From Rosellinia necatrix (Eukaryota > Ascomycota > Sordariomycetes > Xylariales > Xylariaceae), in assembly GCA_021209875.1 (NCBI GenBank), contig JAGYVD010000004.1, forward strand, positions 4,191,001-4,255,000: DNA of 64,000 bases, in the 5' to 3' direction. The notes beneath the pieces are model-generated. The model ran no database searches and was not told the DNA's origin. It worked only from the letters and a program-made list of their open reading frames with translations. Made by a program: the position numbers and the translations under genes. The first letter of the stretch is position 1. Every line of letters begins with the position of its first letter. Shown one piece after another: positions 32,017 through 42,597 of the stretch.

Positions 32017-33617
32017 TCATAGGCCCATACCCAATACACGGGCTGCTTTCTCGGCCGTCACATAATCGTTAGTCTTGGGCCCAGCCGGCACCGGACTGGG
32101 TGGGGCCTGCACATCCGGCTCTGGGATCTCGGCAGGATGCGGATACTCCCCCATGTTAAGTGATCGACGTTTCTTCTTGATATTGCCTTGCGAGGGAGGT
32201 TTGGACGCCGCTTCGGAGTGGAGTGGCTGAGCTTCTTCCACGGAGTAAACGCCTGATGACGGCGTCTCGGATGACGACAACGGCGTCTTGCCCGGTCGAG
32301 CGACAAGGGGAGCATCTGGCGTTCTACTACGCCCCATCCCCGGGGGGATTATGGGCATTCGTCTTTGTGTTTCGGCGTCGGTGCCGGGTGTGGATACTGG
32401 GCTGTTCACCCGCGGCGTGGCTTTTTCGTTGGTCGTTAGGCCTTTGGTCTGCGCGAAAGCCGAGGAGCGTTTGTTGCATGGATGCCGGTCCGAGAACGCG
32501 TCAATGATGGGATTGACCATCACGGTTTGGCCATGAATAGTAAGGATGGAGTTAGTTGGGACATTCACCCAATTCTCTGTAGCATCGGTCAGCATCGAAT
32601 TACTGTGTGCTGCATGGCTAATTTACCTCGTTCAAAAGTCAGGGGCTCGCTGGCAACCAGAACTATATCGGCCCCTTTATCCCGGCGCTCCATCTGATAA
32701 TCCGGGTCATCTCTGGTGGTGGGCTTCATCTCCCACTGGGTCCCAGAGGAAAAGTATAAGCTGGCCGCTTCGTCTGTTTTGCTACTGACATATCTAGTGC
32801 AGATGATAGAATGACCATCAGTGACAGCAAAGTTGAGTAGGCTTCGGGTATCGACGTTTTCACTCCGAACTGTACTCTCGGGTATACCCATGGTCAACTC
32901 GTTGATGATCTCAATCGTCTGTAGCATGGCGCGGCGCAACACAGAGGGGCTGAAACCCTTCCTAGGCTGCGAGCTGGGATCTGTGCCTAAGCGTTCAAGA
33001 CGATCGAGGAAGAGAGCGAATGCCCACTCGCTATCCGTGCCACCTTGCACGTTCAGGTACCACTTGTCATGTAGACGCTCCCCAAGTCTCCGCTTGATGT
33101 ATTTCCAACCTCCTAGACCGCCATTGTGCATCCACATTAAACTGTTATGGTAGAAGGGGTGACAGTTGTCCTCGGTCAGGGATCCTTCGGTTGTGGCTCT
33201 GACATGAGCAAAAACTAGCCGAGAGGCGGTTTTGGAGGCAATGCGATGCAGGTTGGTGCAGTTCCACGCAGGGATTGTGGACGTGAACAGGCAAGGCGCG
33301 GCGCCGAGTTTTGGGTCGGTATAGAAGCCAATACCAAAGCCGTCTGCATTGTTCTGGCCTCGTCTCGTATCCTACGGGAGCAGCGGCTAGGTTAGGTACA
33401 TGGTCCATTGCAGAGCGGCTTGGAGGTGGAGGCAGAACTAACAAGTCGTAATCGTGAGTCAAAGGACTGCTTGAGAATCGAATGCGTCGGGTCGAGGATT
33501 AGCTTAGAGAGTAGAATCTCGTCGCTGCCCCGATACACCTGCGCTTGTGATCAGCTATGACTCTATTCCCTTTTGGTGGGCCGATGGTCGGACTTGACGT
33601 ACCAGGAACCGACACAT
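32017..33617 (-). CDS. dug3: Dug3-type class II glutamine amidotransferase (glutathione degradation)
   Basis: Dug3 is the amidotransferase subunit that works with Dug2 to remove gamma-glutamate from glutathione in the cytosol. Exons: 33617-33603, 33538-33443, 33371-32627 and 32576-32017, all in phase; product 471 residues. Exon 1 is only 15 nt and encodes MCRFL, so the catalytic N-terminal cysteine (C2 after Met removal) is on this mini-exon. Other Ntn-hydrolase blocks follow: NNADGFGIGFY, FAHVRATTEGS, NCHPF and WMHNGGLGGW. The last 150 residues are a low-complexity S/P/T-rich tail (SSSETPSSGVYS and similar) with a basic IKKKRRSLN word, longer than the yeast protein's end. The Dug2 and Dug1 partners are not in the window. 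Two CCAAT boxes lie about 320 bp upstream. Confidence 0.93.
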
Positions 33618-33732
33618 GATGGCGGTAGTGCCGGCTTCTGATGTATTGTCAGTGTCAGATGCAAGGTCAAATGGTGAAGTCAAATGTGAGGTGATTGGGC
33701 AAGAATGGAGAAGTGTGCCTAGACGGTTGGTT

Positions 33733-33775
33733 AGGAGGAGGAGGAGGTGGTGGTGGTGGTGGTGGTGGTGGTGGC
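33733..33775. repeat. GGA/GGT trinucleotide repeat in dug3 5' region
   Basis: AGGAGG units turn into about ten GGT units (ACC on the gene strand). The tract lies 115-160 bp upstream of the dug3 start and is probably in its leader or core promoter. Confidence 0.9.
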
Positions 33776-33935
33776 AGTGGGAGCAAGCGTCGAAGATATC
33801 GTAGGAGAGATGGGTTTCTAAGTGCTGTGTTTGTGTCAAACTTCTGCAGTGGTACCTCGCTTTGCTTTGGGCAATGTGACCCGTTGCCGGCCAATTTAAT
33901 ATGGGTGTCGCTGTCAGATACCGGGACCTAGGTTG

Positions 33936-33953
33936 TATTGGCGTTGTATTGGC
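33936..33953 (-). promoter_or_regulatory. two tandem CCAAT boxes, dug3 promoter
   Basis: On the minus strand the word CGCCAATACAA occurs twice in a row, 11 bp apart, about 320-335 bp upstream of the dug3 start. CCAAT is the binding site of the fungal Hap/NF-Y complex. Function is inferred from position and motif. Confidence 0.45.
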
Positions 33954-34631
33954 GTTGTGTTGCGTGCGCTCGGGGTTGGATTGCGATTCTGTCGGTGTCA
34001 GGTTTAATTTACTCAGGCTGAATATCACATCCCTAGGCAGTTACTGGAATTGACTTGTTTGGGTCTCTTTCTCTCCCGATTCATCTTCAATATTGGGCTC
34101 AGTCTTGGGCTGATTACCTAGGTACCTGGTGGAAGGGTCCAAGAGCACTGGCCCAATGCGAGTTCGGCGCTGACGTCGCTGGAGCAGGTACCCAGGTGAC
34201 TAACAGGTAGGTAGTCACTTGAGTAAGTAGTTACTGTTGGTAGGTACTTGCCTTATCATTATCTTCTGCCAATTGATCAATTGATTGGCTGTATCCAACC
34301 ATAATGGGAAATGCAATAACTACCTACTCAGTGTATTTGTACCTGCCTATCCAACCTCCATGGATGCACTACATTCATGGTGCTAATTACCGCATCAGAT
34401 ACCCATGTTGCTCCCTTTGGTAAGCGAAACCTGATCTCTCTTCTGCTCGACATAGAACGGAGAAACTGCTGTGCTAGCATATATGCATCTTTCAAGATGG
34501 TGATATTTATCGAAATGTGAATACGTAAGTGCATTGGGCTGAGAACACAGCTGTAACCAGGGAATATGATGTCATGGAGATGCAACATTAAGAACTCGGG
34601 ATGATCTGCATCTCTATATTGGCCGCCCAAA

Positions 34632-35542
34632 TCAGTCCAATCTCGCATGACCCTCGCCTGTTTCCAAAAGCCTCTCTCGTTCTCTATTTGGTTTGGAGCT
34701 ATCCTCCCGGTACAGACAATAATGCTGTCCCATAAATAATAGGTCGTAGAGCATGCTCACATTGCCAAGGAAGAACTTCACCGGGTTACCTGTTATGCCG
34801 GACCAATCATGCTGCAGGTATGAATCTATGCCTAATTGTGCGAGACTCAATATGCCTCCTGTAAAGTCAAGGAGGATCTGCGAAATGTCCCAACCCTTGG
34901 TGCTGTGGTTGCGTGTGTTATGTACTAACTGCGGCACATATTTGACGACAGTTACGAGCAGCTTGACGTAAGAAATGACATAAATCACGTCGAGCCACGC
35001 CCACGATGTCCTGGGGTCTGCGTCGGGCGATTGCGATGCCACCACGAATATAATAAGGAGGATGCCGGTGATACAGCCAGCAAAGACTCCAGTAATGAAG
35101 CGAGAAGGTTTCCTGCTGGTCGACAGCCCAAAGCCCCATAGCAATGGCATGAAGTATTGCGTGTTTAAGATAACAGTGAGGATGAAGGCATGAAGAGCGA
35201 AGATGATATCGTTAAAGGCCACGGTTGGTGTGTGGCTGTCGTGGCGAAGGGCGTACTGGTGGCGGATGAGTGGTGACCAGTATAACGCACAAGTGTATAT
35301 GAAGTAGGAAGCAAAGCCTATGTAAGTAGCACTCCAAGTTAGCACTTTATGCCTCAGCGCTTGGGTGCAGCGTATGTTTGTGACGTAAACAAACCTAGAG
35401 CGTTAAGAAAGGGGAAATCCACTGTTGTTCCGCCTGTAGATTTCCTTTTGAAGTTCAGAAACGCCTGGGGGTAGAAAGACAACGACCAGCAGATTGTGTA
35501 AACCCAGCCAAACAGGGCTGATAAAAACTCGAGGGAGTTCAT
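34632..35542 (-). CDS. cystinosin-like lysosomal/vacuolar cystine transporter (PQ-loop)
   Basis: Exports cystine from the vacuole using the proton gradient; yeast ERS1 is the best-known fungal relative. Two exons, 35542-35395 and 35317-34632. The 77-nt intron has CTAAC 20 nt before its ATAG acceptor, phase 1; product 277 residues. It has seven predicted membrane segments. The first PQ loop is LSFYPQAFLNFKRKSTGG (PQ at 25-26) and the second VKYVPQLVHNTRNHSTKGW (PQ at 178-179), with the family's QILLDFTGGILSLAQ block and the SWSGITGNPVKF-like segment read here as DWSGITGNPVKF. The tail is short and charged and ends ERERLLETGEGHARLD, with a dileucine-like word that might serve vacuolar sorting. 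The family call is firm; the substrate is taken from the family. Confidence 0.93.
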
Positions 35543-38500
35543 GATACCGATAGCGTTCCCCCGCGTCAGCCGCCTGTAGTATGACGCTCAGTGTAGGGGG
35601 CGGGAAGTTCCGTCGATGCTCAGGCAGGCCACCAGCTTCCAACTTGGTATCAGGGGTTGTGTCTAGGTATCCGTCAACAGTGTGCCGGCTGGCAGTGGAT
35701 AATGAAGCCGCCGGAGTTGTGATTTTGTCAAGTTACGCCATGGAAAACAAATGGCCCAAGCGGGAGTCACGGGTGTAAGAAGTGGAATTCTGATCACACG
35801 CAAACTTGCCTCTTAGTTGGGACATGGTAGTGGAACTGGCTGGTAGTAAGACCCCCACTGCACACTGCACGACACAGAGGATGAGCACTGGGTAGTGCGG
35901 TTTTCAAAGAGCTAACTCAACTGTGGCGCGGTTGCGCAATAACTACGCTTGTGGCGTGAGCCGCTATAACTACCTACCTACACCTACTATGGCGCGCAAT
36001 CAAGTGGTCACTGATGATTGCTAATTCAGACGCGAATCTAGTTGACCATAAATCGATGAACACGTAAATGGCCAAAGGCCACCTAGTAGTAGCTAGATTA
36101 TATTGATATTAATGTTCCTAGGATAGAGCTCTGTGCAAGTTGGCACCTGCATGTTATGCCAGGTAGGTAAAGTGAGTGAGTACCTGAACGAGTTAAGGCG
36201 CTGACCAGGCCGACTGATGAGACAACCCATAGGGTTCTAAATTAACTGTTACATGGGCGATCAAACATGCAGTCAAAATACACCGTGATTAGTGCCCAAA
36301 GGGCCATATAAGATATCATAATAGTCGGCATGCATTTGGGCTTTTATCATTCAATAATAACCTTATATATGCCTATTTGACCCAACGTTGTAGGGACTAC
36401 ACCGGCTGAATGATGAGATAACCGATATCAAGTACTTGTAAGTAGGTACCTTAGGTACTTTTGTAGGGCGCTCCTCATCATACCACCACTTGTCGTGTGG
36501 TTTGTTTAAACTTACTGCGGTAGTATGCGCGGAAATTGGCAACAGATATCTGAGTCAGGTTCATACCTATCAGAAAATTGCCACCATACCACAGGACAAC
36601 CTATCTGGTATGTATAGCTATGCAGTACGATATAGTTATTTCACCGCGAATGTTGTCGAGCTTAATTGTCGAAGAATGTACATAATTGTCCCTACCGAGT
36701 AGGTACACTCACGGGATCTTCGGCTGGACTTTGGGCTGGAGTGGACGTGTGCAGCCTGAGATGATGTGCATGGAGCATCGTACTACTTCTACCACCTTAC
36801 CTACCTAGGTATGTATATGCTGGGCAGATGCACAGTAATCATTCCCTTTATACGCACTGCGACTCAAATGGCTCTTCCAGGTTTTCTTCACCCGAGAATA
36901 CCACGTGCTGTGTAACTGTGCAGATTGTGTTGTGAGACAGGTAACTACCAAAGATAGGCATTGTAGATACCCGTAGTCTATAGATATCATGTATAGTAGG
37001 TACCTAGTTAGTAGGTACCCTGTAATGTGAGCTATGTTTCCCACCGGGTGATTTGGCCGCTAAATCCTCTCCTTGACCCGCCCTGTTTCGATAAATAGGT
37101 TATGAATAACTGGTGAGTAGGTGATTAGTTATATACATTTTACCTGAAGGTTTTATGTCTAGTGTGTCTTTATCCTTGTCATTTTGGCACCACAACTCAA
37201 GAAGATCTTCAGCATAACCACCTAAAGATCCGCCACAAGCACCGAATTCATAGTTAGCAGGGGCAAGTATTTATTATATCGTCGCCATCACAGAGTACAT
37301 TTCATACATCACCTCACTATGTAACTACAGATCCCGTAGAATCCTAGCGCCAGCATCTACAGTACACAACTCGACCATAGATCCGGTTGGTATCAGCTGG
37401 CTAATTTAAGCATCATATTGGGTTGCTGGTCAACCGACGGGGGACAAGGATTTATCCTTGTTATTCTCGACTTTTCTTTGGTTAGACTTCTGGGGCTAAG
37501 ACTGCTGGAGTTAACAGCAAACCTAGCAGTGCTCTGCTGTGCTGGAACTGACAGGGGGTGCCGACTGGGGTTCCCTCGTGTGTGTTTATTGATTGGACGA
37601 CGGCTGGTGGTGCCACAACAGCTGGAGTGGGGACGCGACAATTGTCGCCAAGCCCCGACAGCTTAGATCTTCCGTATCCAGTTAGACCACCAGGTTGGCT
37701 TGCCGCGTTCTCCACGGCGCAATCGCAGTAATACCTAGACTAGGCCCTCCTTCTAGGTTAGTCTAATAAGCTTCTATCTCTTCAATCTTGCGACAGCCTC
37801 AGGCTCTCGTTCCTCCTCTTTCATCTTCCAACACCTCCCCAGTTCTTTCACTTCTCCCTGGAGGGACAAGACGTGTCTGGCCGCGGGACCCAGAACAGAG
37901 AATGCACACCCCGTCCTGCTTCTCCGTCTCGATGCCTGCCGACTACCGATTAATCAGCTAATCCGACCCCATCGATCCCGCGTGGAATCCGATCGACAAG
38001 CAGCAGGGAAGAGCGACTTACACGCGCGGCATGTGTTGAGAGAATTGGTCTGTGACCGAAACATCTCATTCAGCCAGCCGCCCATCAAACAGCCCGCCCC
38101 TGCCTGCCCTCCAGCTCCATCTCCAGCGCCATCGATGGCTCGGTATTCTCGCTGACGACGACCACGGCAATCTTGTCCCCCCGTTCTTTTCTCCCGGTGC
38201 CGTTACTTTCCCAAGGCCCTATTTCCCCATCCGACTTTCTGTTTCCTGATTGTTTCCATCCTCTCCCTATCGTTCGCCCTTCAGATCTCGATCCCAACTC
38301 GTCCCAGTAACCAACTGACTGTGTCTACTGGCGTCAAACGTCACTCTTTCCCCGAGAAACCAACCCTCTCCTGACCTACTCAACCTCTTACCACCCCGAC
38401 TTTCACCATTACTTTCGTCACATCCTATCCATACCCTTCTTCTTCCCCATAACCCTGCCACCCTATAACAAACCGTTGTGCTCGAAAGTGCCCGACGCCC

Positions 38501-38753
38501 CCCACTCCCCCTCCCCAACAGCCAGCAGGCTTCCAGATACGCGACGACTGGCCTAGATACAATTCGGTTTATCTCTGCATTACCAACTACATTCGCCGAG
38601 GAACAGGCGGGATAGACACTGGAAAGAGCAGAGGGATTGGAGCCTGCTCAAGGCCATGCCAACCCCAAACGAGAATCTCAACCCACTGCTTGACATTATG
38701 GATCTCTCTACATGAATGCTCTTCAATCTCAAACTGGACACTCGTATTAAACT
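35543..38753. other. 3.2-kb divergent promoter region
   Basis: Separates the cystinosin gene (-) from the GAS2-domain gene (+). 35940-37050 carries scattered TACCTAGGTA words and AT-rich DNA. From about 37740 to 38750 the plus strand becomes C/T-rich (for example 38380-38520), as expected of a promoter and long leader for the gene at 38754. No coding frame is convincing. Confidence 0.5.
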
Positions 38754-41700
38754 ATGAGTGTTGACGGAGGAAAACCGCTAACCACAGAGTACTGCGAACA
38801 CGATCCACGATATTCTTCTATCATGCCTGACCAACATCTTTTCACACCCATCGGCCCACGCGGCACTCTACGGGCACGACCAACTCTACGTACCAAGTCG
38901 CCCTCGCCCTCACCCCCGCAACGCCCATCCGATGAACTCCTTTCACAGCTCACTCCCGCGACAGCTGTCGAGGCTCTCCAATCTCCCGCTGGTCCCCTCA
39001 AAACATGTTTAGACCGGGCTTCTGCCTCCGAGCAGGCCTTCGCTTTGAAAACCGCCATTGCCTCCAAAATGATTCATTGTTGGCTTAAGGAGCTTTCAAA
39101 TTGGCATTGGCCTTCAACCGGCACATCAACCGGCTTTGAGATGCCTGCCACTTCAAGAAGAATGTTGCTTGAGCCTAATGCGCCTGAAGACAATCACAAA
39201 GATACCCCTCATCCTGATGTTACATATTTTGGCAGCCTCCCAGCTGAAGACGTAATTCAGTATGAGAAACGAATCGAACAGATCGACCAGGATATGGAAG
39301 GTCTGGACCTCGAGGAGATCAAGACCCAGGTCCTACATAACCATATTCTTCCGTTATCTCGACCAGGAACCCCATTCTCCGACGCTGGCCTCTCTATCAC
39401 TTCTGCTTTCTCATATGCCAAAATGGAAGACCTAACGGCTGTCGTCACTGCGATTACCGTCCGGGCCTTACCTGCCTTATCCAAGTTGACAAGGTTGTTA
39501 CACACTTGGAGTCTCCGTTTAGTTGTTTTGCGAAAGGTTCCACTATTGCTTATAGCGATTACAGATGCTGAGGTAGCCCTGCTTTCCGGGTGGAGCGCTA
39601 TCAAGCCACCGTTCCTTACTCCTGATTCTATCACAAGGATAGGGGCGGTCGGATCCTCGATAGCGCAGTTTTCTCAGAAGGACTTCGACGTTATAAAAAC
39701 TGTTTTACAACAGAAAGTAGCGAGGCCAGGTCGGGATCTGGACTTCATGCTGGATACACTTGAAGGAACGGTGGACACGCTACCAGAAGAATGGTTGGAC
39801 CGCATGGAATCTATTGAACGCGACTATGCTGAGTGGGTAACTGCGGCAGAACGAAAAGTGAGGGAAGCAGAATACTCAGACTCGCCCATGGCCATCGACA
39901 CGATCAAACCTGTTTTGCCGATGATCCCCCCGCCAAATATCCAAATCCAAGATTCTAGCCCGACCACGACGCCCACGAGTCCAGAATTTTCTGAACATTT
40001 AGAAGAAGATCGAGAATCCTGGGCAGTCAGAATCTTGGCCGACCAATCGAAGAAAGGTGCTCCAAAAGCGAGATCCCGGGTTGATAACTCGTTAAGACAT
40101 GTCGCTCATCGGCAGGCTATCGACTCGAAAACTCGAGTTAAAGGCCCCAAACCGGACCAGATGCAGAACGCAGGTAAAGCCGGGCCAACGAAATCCAATG
40201 TGCGGAATTCCCCAGCAATCCCGTTCAGCACATCACGACCCAAAACAACCCAAGAACCACGAAAACCCACCTACGACGGACCAGGTGACCCAGAAGATAA
40301 TGACCGTGACACTCCTCAAAGTCCTGTATTATCGGAGGTAAACAGAAATATTGTTCGTCAATCTGCTGATCAGCTCTCGAAGCCTGAAACGTTATTGAAA
40401 CCTCCTTTCGAAGAGGATTTTGAACCCTCGATATTGGAATCGGTAAACGAGGAAGATGAGGAACCTGAACTCCCCCCAACATACTTTCAGGCACGGAAAA
40501 AGAGCGATCCATCTGCGGCATCGATGCTCTTTCATGACTCGTCAAACTACTCGCCAGAGTATTCTGACCACGGTACCTTCCATAAAGCATCCCTTGGGCC
40601 AGGGTTGCCACATTTACGGGATCCCGATGAACCATTCTCAAGCGATGCTATAAGTCCACCCAGCTCACCGCCACTGAGATACAAGCCGAGATCAACCTCA
40701 GTCACATTTAAGGAACTTCCTGAAATAGCACCATTACCTGAACCTGACGACTCACCACCGCGAACCCCACTTGAACGACCTGCAGTTTTTGATTTAGATA
40801 CCTCTTTTGTTGAATGGGAGAGCCAACTCAGCAGCCCAAGCCGCATGAGCACAATTAGTGCAGTTAGTGATGATGACCATTTGCAGAAACAACTTAGAGA
40901 ATTGCTTGAAACCATTCCAGCAAAAATTGAGTTGAAAAAGCGTGGCATTAACTTGAATCCTCCTGATTTTCAACCGCCTTCGCGGCCAAAAACTCGACAT
41001 TCTGAACCATCACGTCGTCCGACTTCGGCCCTTTCGTCGCGTGCAGGTTCTCGCGTGGTAACGCCATCCTATTCACGAAGTGGGACTCCGTCCTTCATGT
41101 TAGCCCCAGTACGAGATACCCGTCCAAGATCAACAAGTAGTCAAGGGATACGACTTTATCATCTTTCTCGATCAGGTGAAATGCCTATTAAGTTGTTTAT
41201 TCGATGTGTCGGTGAACAGAATGAACGGGTAATGGTACGAGTAGGTGGCGGGTGGTCTGATCTTGGGGAGTATCTACGAGATTATGCTATCCATCACGGT
41301 TCTCGATCGAAAGGCGAGGGCAAGGTTGAAGTCACTGATGCTGTTCCCACGGCGAATAGACGCGTAGGGTCGAGCCCTAGCAGCCGCCCCGGTTCTTCGC
41401 TTGGCTCGCCAATGACACCTCTCGTCGTACGGAAGACTAGAAAGAATCCCGGCGAAGAAGCGATGTCAAAGGCTCCCAAAACTCCACTCGGCAAGACTTC
41501 GAATTTACAGGAACATGCCAACACGCCCGCGTCCGAAGCATCAGTGAGGTCACGGGCCTCATCACGCGTCGACTGGGACGAGGAGGATAGCTCCCTGGGT
41601 CTCGCCGGGCCTAAAGCAGCCAGGCGTAGGGAAATTAGCGAGGAAAGCCGTGCCTGGATTGAGAGCGTGAAGCAGAAGGTCCGCTTGGCTAGTGGCGATC

Positions 41701-41843
41701 GGATCATTAGTTCAATATCGTCAGAGCAGCTAAGGCCGCCCCTGCCACTACAGGCACAAGCCCAGCAGAAGAAGATGCCGGAAGATAGATTTGGCGAAAT
41801 AGGGAAGGCAGGCAACACGAAACGGCTGTTCAGGAAAAACTAG
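38754..41843 (+). CDS. GAS2/GAR-domain cytoskeletal protein, 1029 residues
   Basis: A single-exon gene for a large, mostly disordered protein with two ordered parts. The N-terminal third (about residues 85-400) is predicted mainly helical, with coiled-coil-like stretches (EDVIQYEKRIEQIDQDMEGL, then RLLHTWSLRLVVLRKVPLLL). After a long S/P/T/D/E-rich region, residues about 800-850 form a GAS2-related (GAR) domain: LYHLSRSGEMPIKLFIRCVG and then RVMVRVGGGWSDLGEYLRDYAIHH. In animals this domain binds microtubules in Gas2 and spectraplakins. Fungal homologues keep one copy in a long protein. The C-terminal tail is basic and Ser-rich. The start ATG is at 38754 and the first in-frame stop follows at 41841. 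I infer a cytoskeletal, probably microtubule-linked role. Confidence 0.88.
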   Translation: MSVDGGKPLTTEYCEHDPRYSSIMPDQHLFTPIGPRGTLRARPTLRTKSPSPSPPQRPSDELLSQLTPATAVEALQSPAGPLKTCLDRASASEQAFALKTAIASKMIHCWLKELSNWHWPSTGTSTGFEMPATSRRMLLEPNAPEDNHKDTPHPDVTYFGSLPAEDVIQYEKRIEQIDQDMEGLDLEEIKTQVLHNHILPLSRPGTPFSDAGLSITSAFSYAKMEDLTAVVTAITVRALPALSKLTRLLHTWSLRLVVLRKVPLLLIAITDAEVALLSGWSAIKPPFLTPDSITRIGAVGSSIAQFSQKDFDVIKTVLQQKVARPGRDLDFMLDTLEGTVDTLPEEWLDRMESIERDYAEWVTAAERKVREAEYSDSPMAIDTIKPVLPMIPPPNIQIQDSSPTTTPTSPEFSEHLEEDRESWAVRILADQSKKGAPKARSRVDNSLRHVAHRQAIDSKTRVKGPKPDQMQNAGKAGPTKSNVRNSPAIPFSTSRPKTTQEPRKPTYDGPGDPEDNDRDTPQSPVLSEVNRNIVRQSADQLSKPETLLKPPFEEDFEPSILESVNEEDEEPELPPTYFQARKKSDPSAASMLFHDSSNYSPEYSDHGTFHKASLGPGLPHLRDPDEPFSSDAISPPSSPPLRYKPRSTSVTFKELPEIAPLPEPDDSPPRTPLERPAVFDLDTSFVEWESQLSSPSRMSTISAVSDDDHLQKQLRELLETIPAKIELKKRGINLNPPDFQPPSRPKTRHSEPSRRPTSALSSRAGSRVVTPSYSRSGTPSFMLAPVRDTRPRSTSSQGIRLYHLSRSGEMPIKLFIRCVGEQNERVMVRVGGGWSDLGEYLRDYAIHHGSRSKGEGKVEVTDAVPTANRRVGSSPSSRPGSSLGSPMTPLVVRKTRKNPGEEAMSKAPKTPLGKTSNLQEHANTPASEASVRSRASSRVDWDEEDSSLGLAGPKAARRREISEESRAWIESVKQKVRLASGDRIISSISSEQLRPPLPLQAQAQQKKMPEDRFGEIGKAGNTKRLFRKN

Positions 41844-42597
41844 GAGCATCTATACAGCTAGTGAAACAAGAATGTGCGGGCTTAGGCGTCGTTGCTATTA
41901 CTGTCAGGCGCTCGAAGGTACAGGATAAGGACGGAGTCTTTGTTGGTTTTGATCAGGGGATGGGCTCAGAGCCCGTCTAAACCACCGTGGATATCGGGAT
42001 GGCTTGGGGATGGGTGGTGTTGATACTACGAAACGCACGCGCACATGCATATACGCCAGGTGTTCAGTGGTCTGATGGTCTGGGCCGGTCGAACTGTCAT
42101 TACGCAGGAAGCTTACCTGCAATGTCTTTTTGTCTGTTTTCAAATATGGTGGTGGCCTAAGCATTGTTGTCTTTATTCTTGATGCTAGAAATACCCAGTT
42201 TCTATTTGTTCTTAACCGAACTCGACCGTCCTTGATGCCGTTACCGTTGCCGTCATGGTCTAGATTCAACACGTAGTGTTTGTACTGTAAGGAATTTGGC
42301 CAATTATTTTCCTAGTTTGTATTGCCTGTCTAGTCAGATCGATGATGCAAAGTCATAAGCTACGAGCTTGTCACATGGGTAGACTTGATCCAATATAAGA
42401 TAGCAGAGATGCAGCGCTGATCATGAAGATAGAAACTAATTAGACATATACTAAGCTGGGAGGGGGGCTATTGCCACCAACCCATAGTAGCAAGGAACGC
42501 TTGCAGGATAAGTAGCACACAACAGTGCTTATCTTTCAATGTTCGGCCCCTCTCAATAGCCATCCCATAGCATAGCATAGCATAGCAGGCTAATTAT
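41844..42597. other. convergent intergenic region
   Basis: Between the 3' ends of the GAS2 gene (+) and ham-2 (-). It contains a CATAG pentamer run (42566-42587) directly beside the ham-2 stop and no gene. Confidence 0.5.
42566..42587. repeat. CATAG pentamer repeat, 4 copies
   Basis: Four perfect CATAG units 11 bp downstream of the ham-2 stop. The same unit forms a longer array at 61704-61749. Confidence 0.85.

Larger units (their letters stand above)
33618..34631. other. dug3 promoter and cystinosin 3' region
   Basis: Besides the GGT tract and CCAAT boxes, it holds TAGGTACCTGG/TAGGTAG words at 34115-34245. A 157-codon minus-strand frame (33555-34028) overlaps dug3 exon 1 in another frame and is driven by the GGT repeat; I do not accept it as a gene. 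Confidence 0.5.

Noticed and set aside
33555..34028. 157-codon minus-strand frame with a poly-His run
   Set aside because: The poly-His run is the GGT/ACC microsatellite, and the frame overlaps dug3 exon 1 in another phase.
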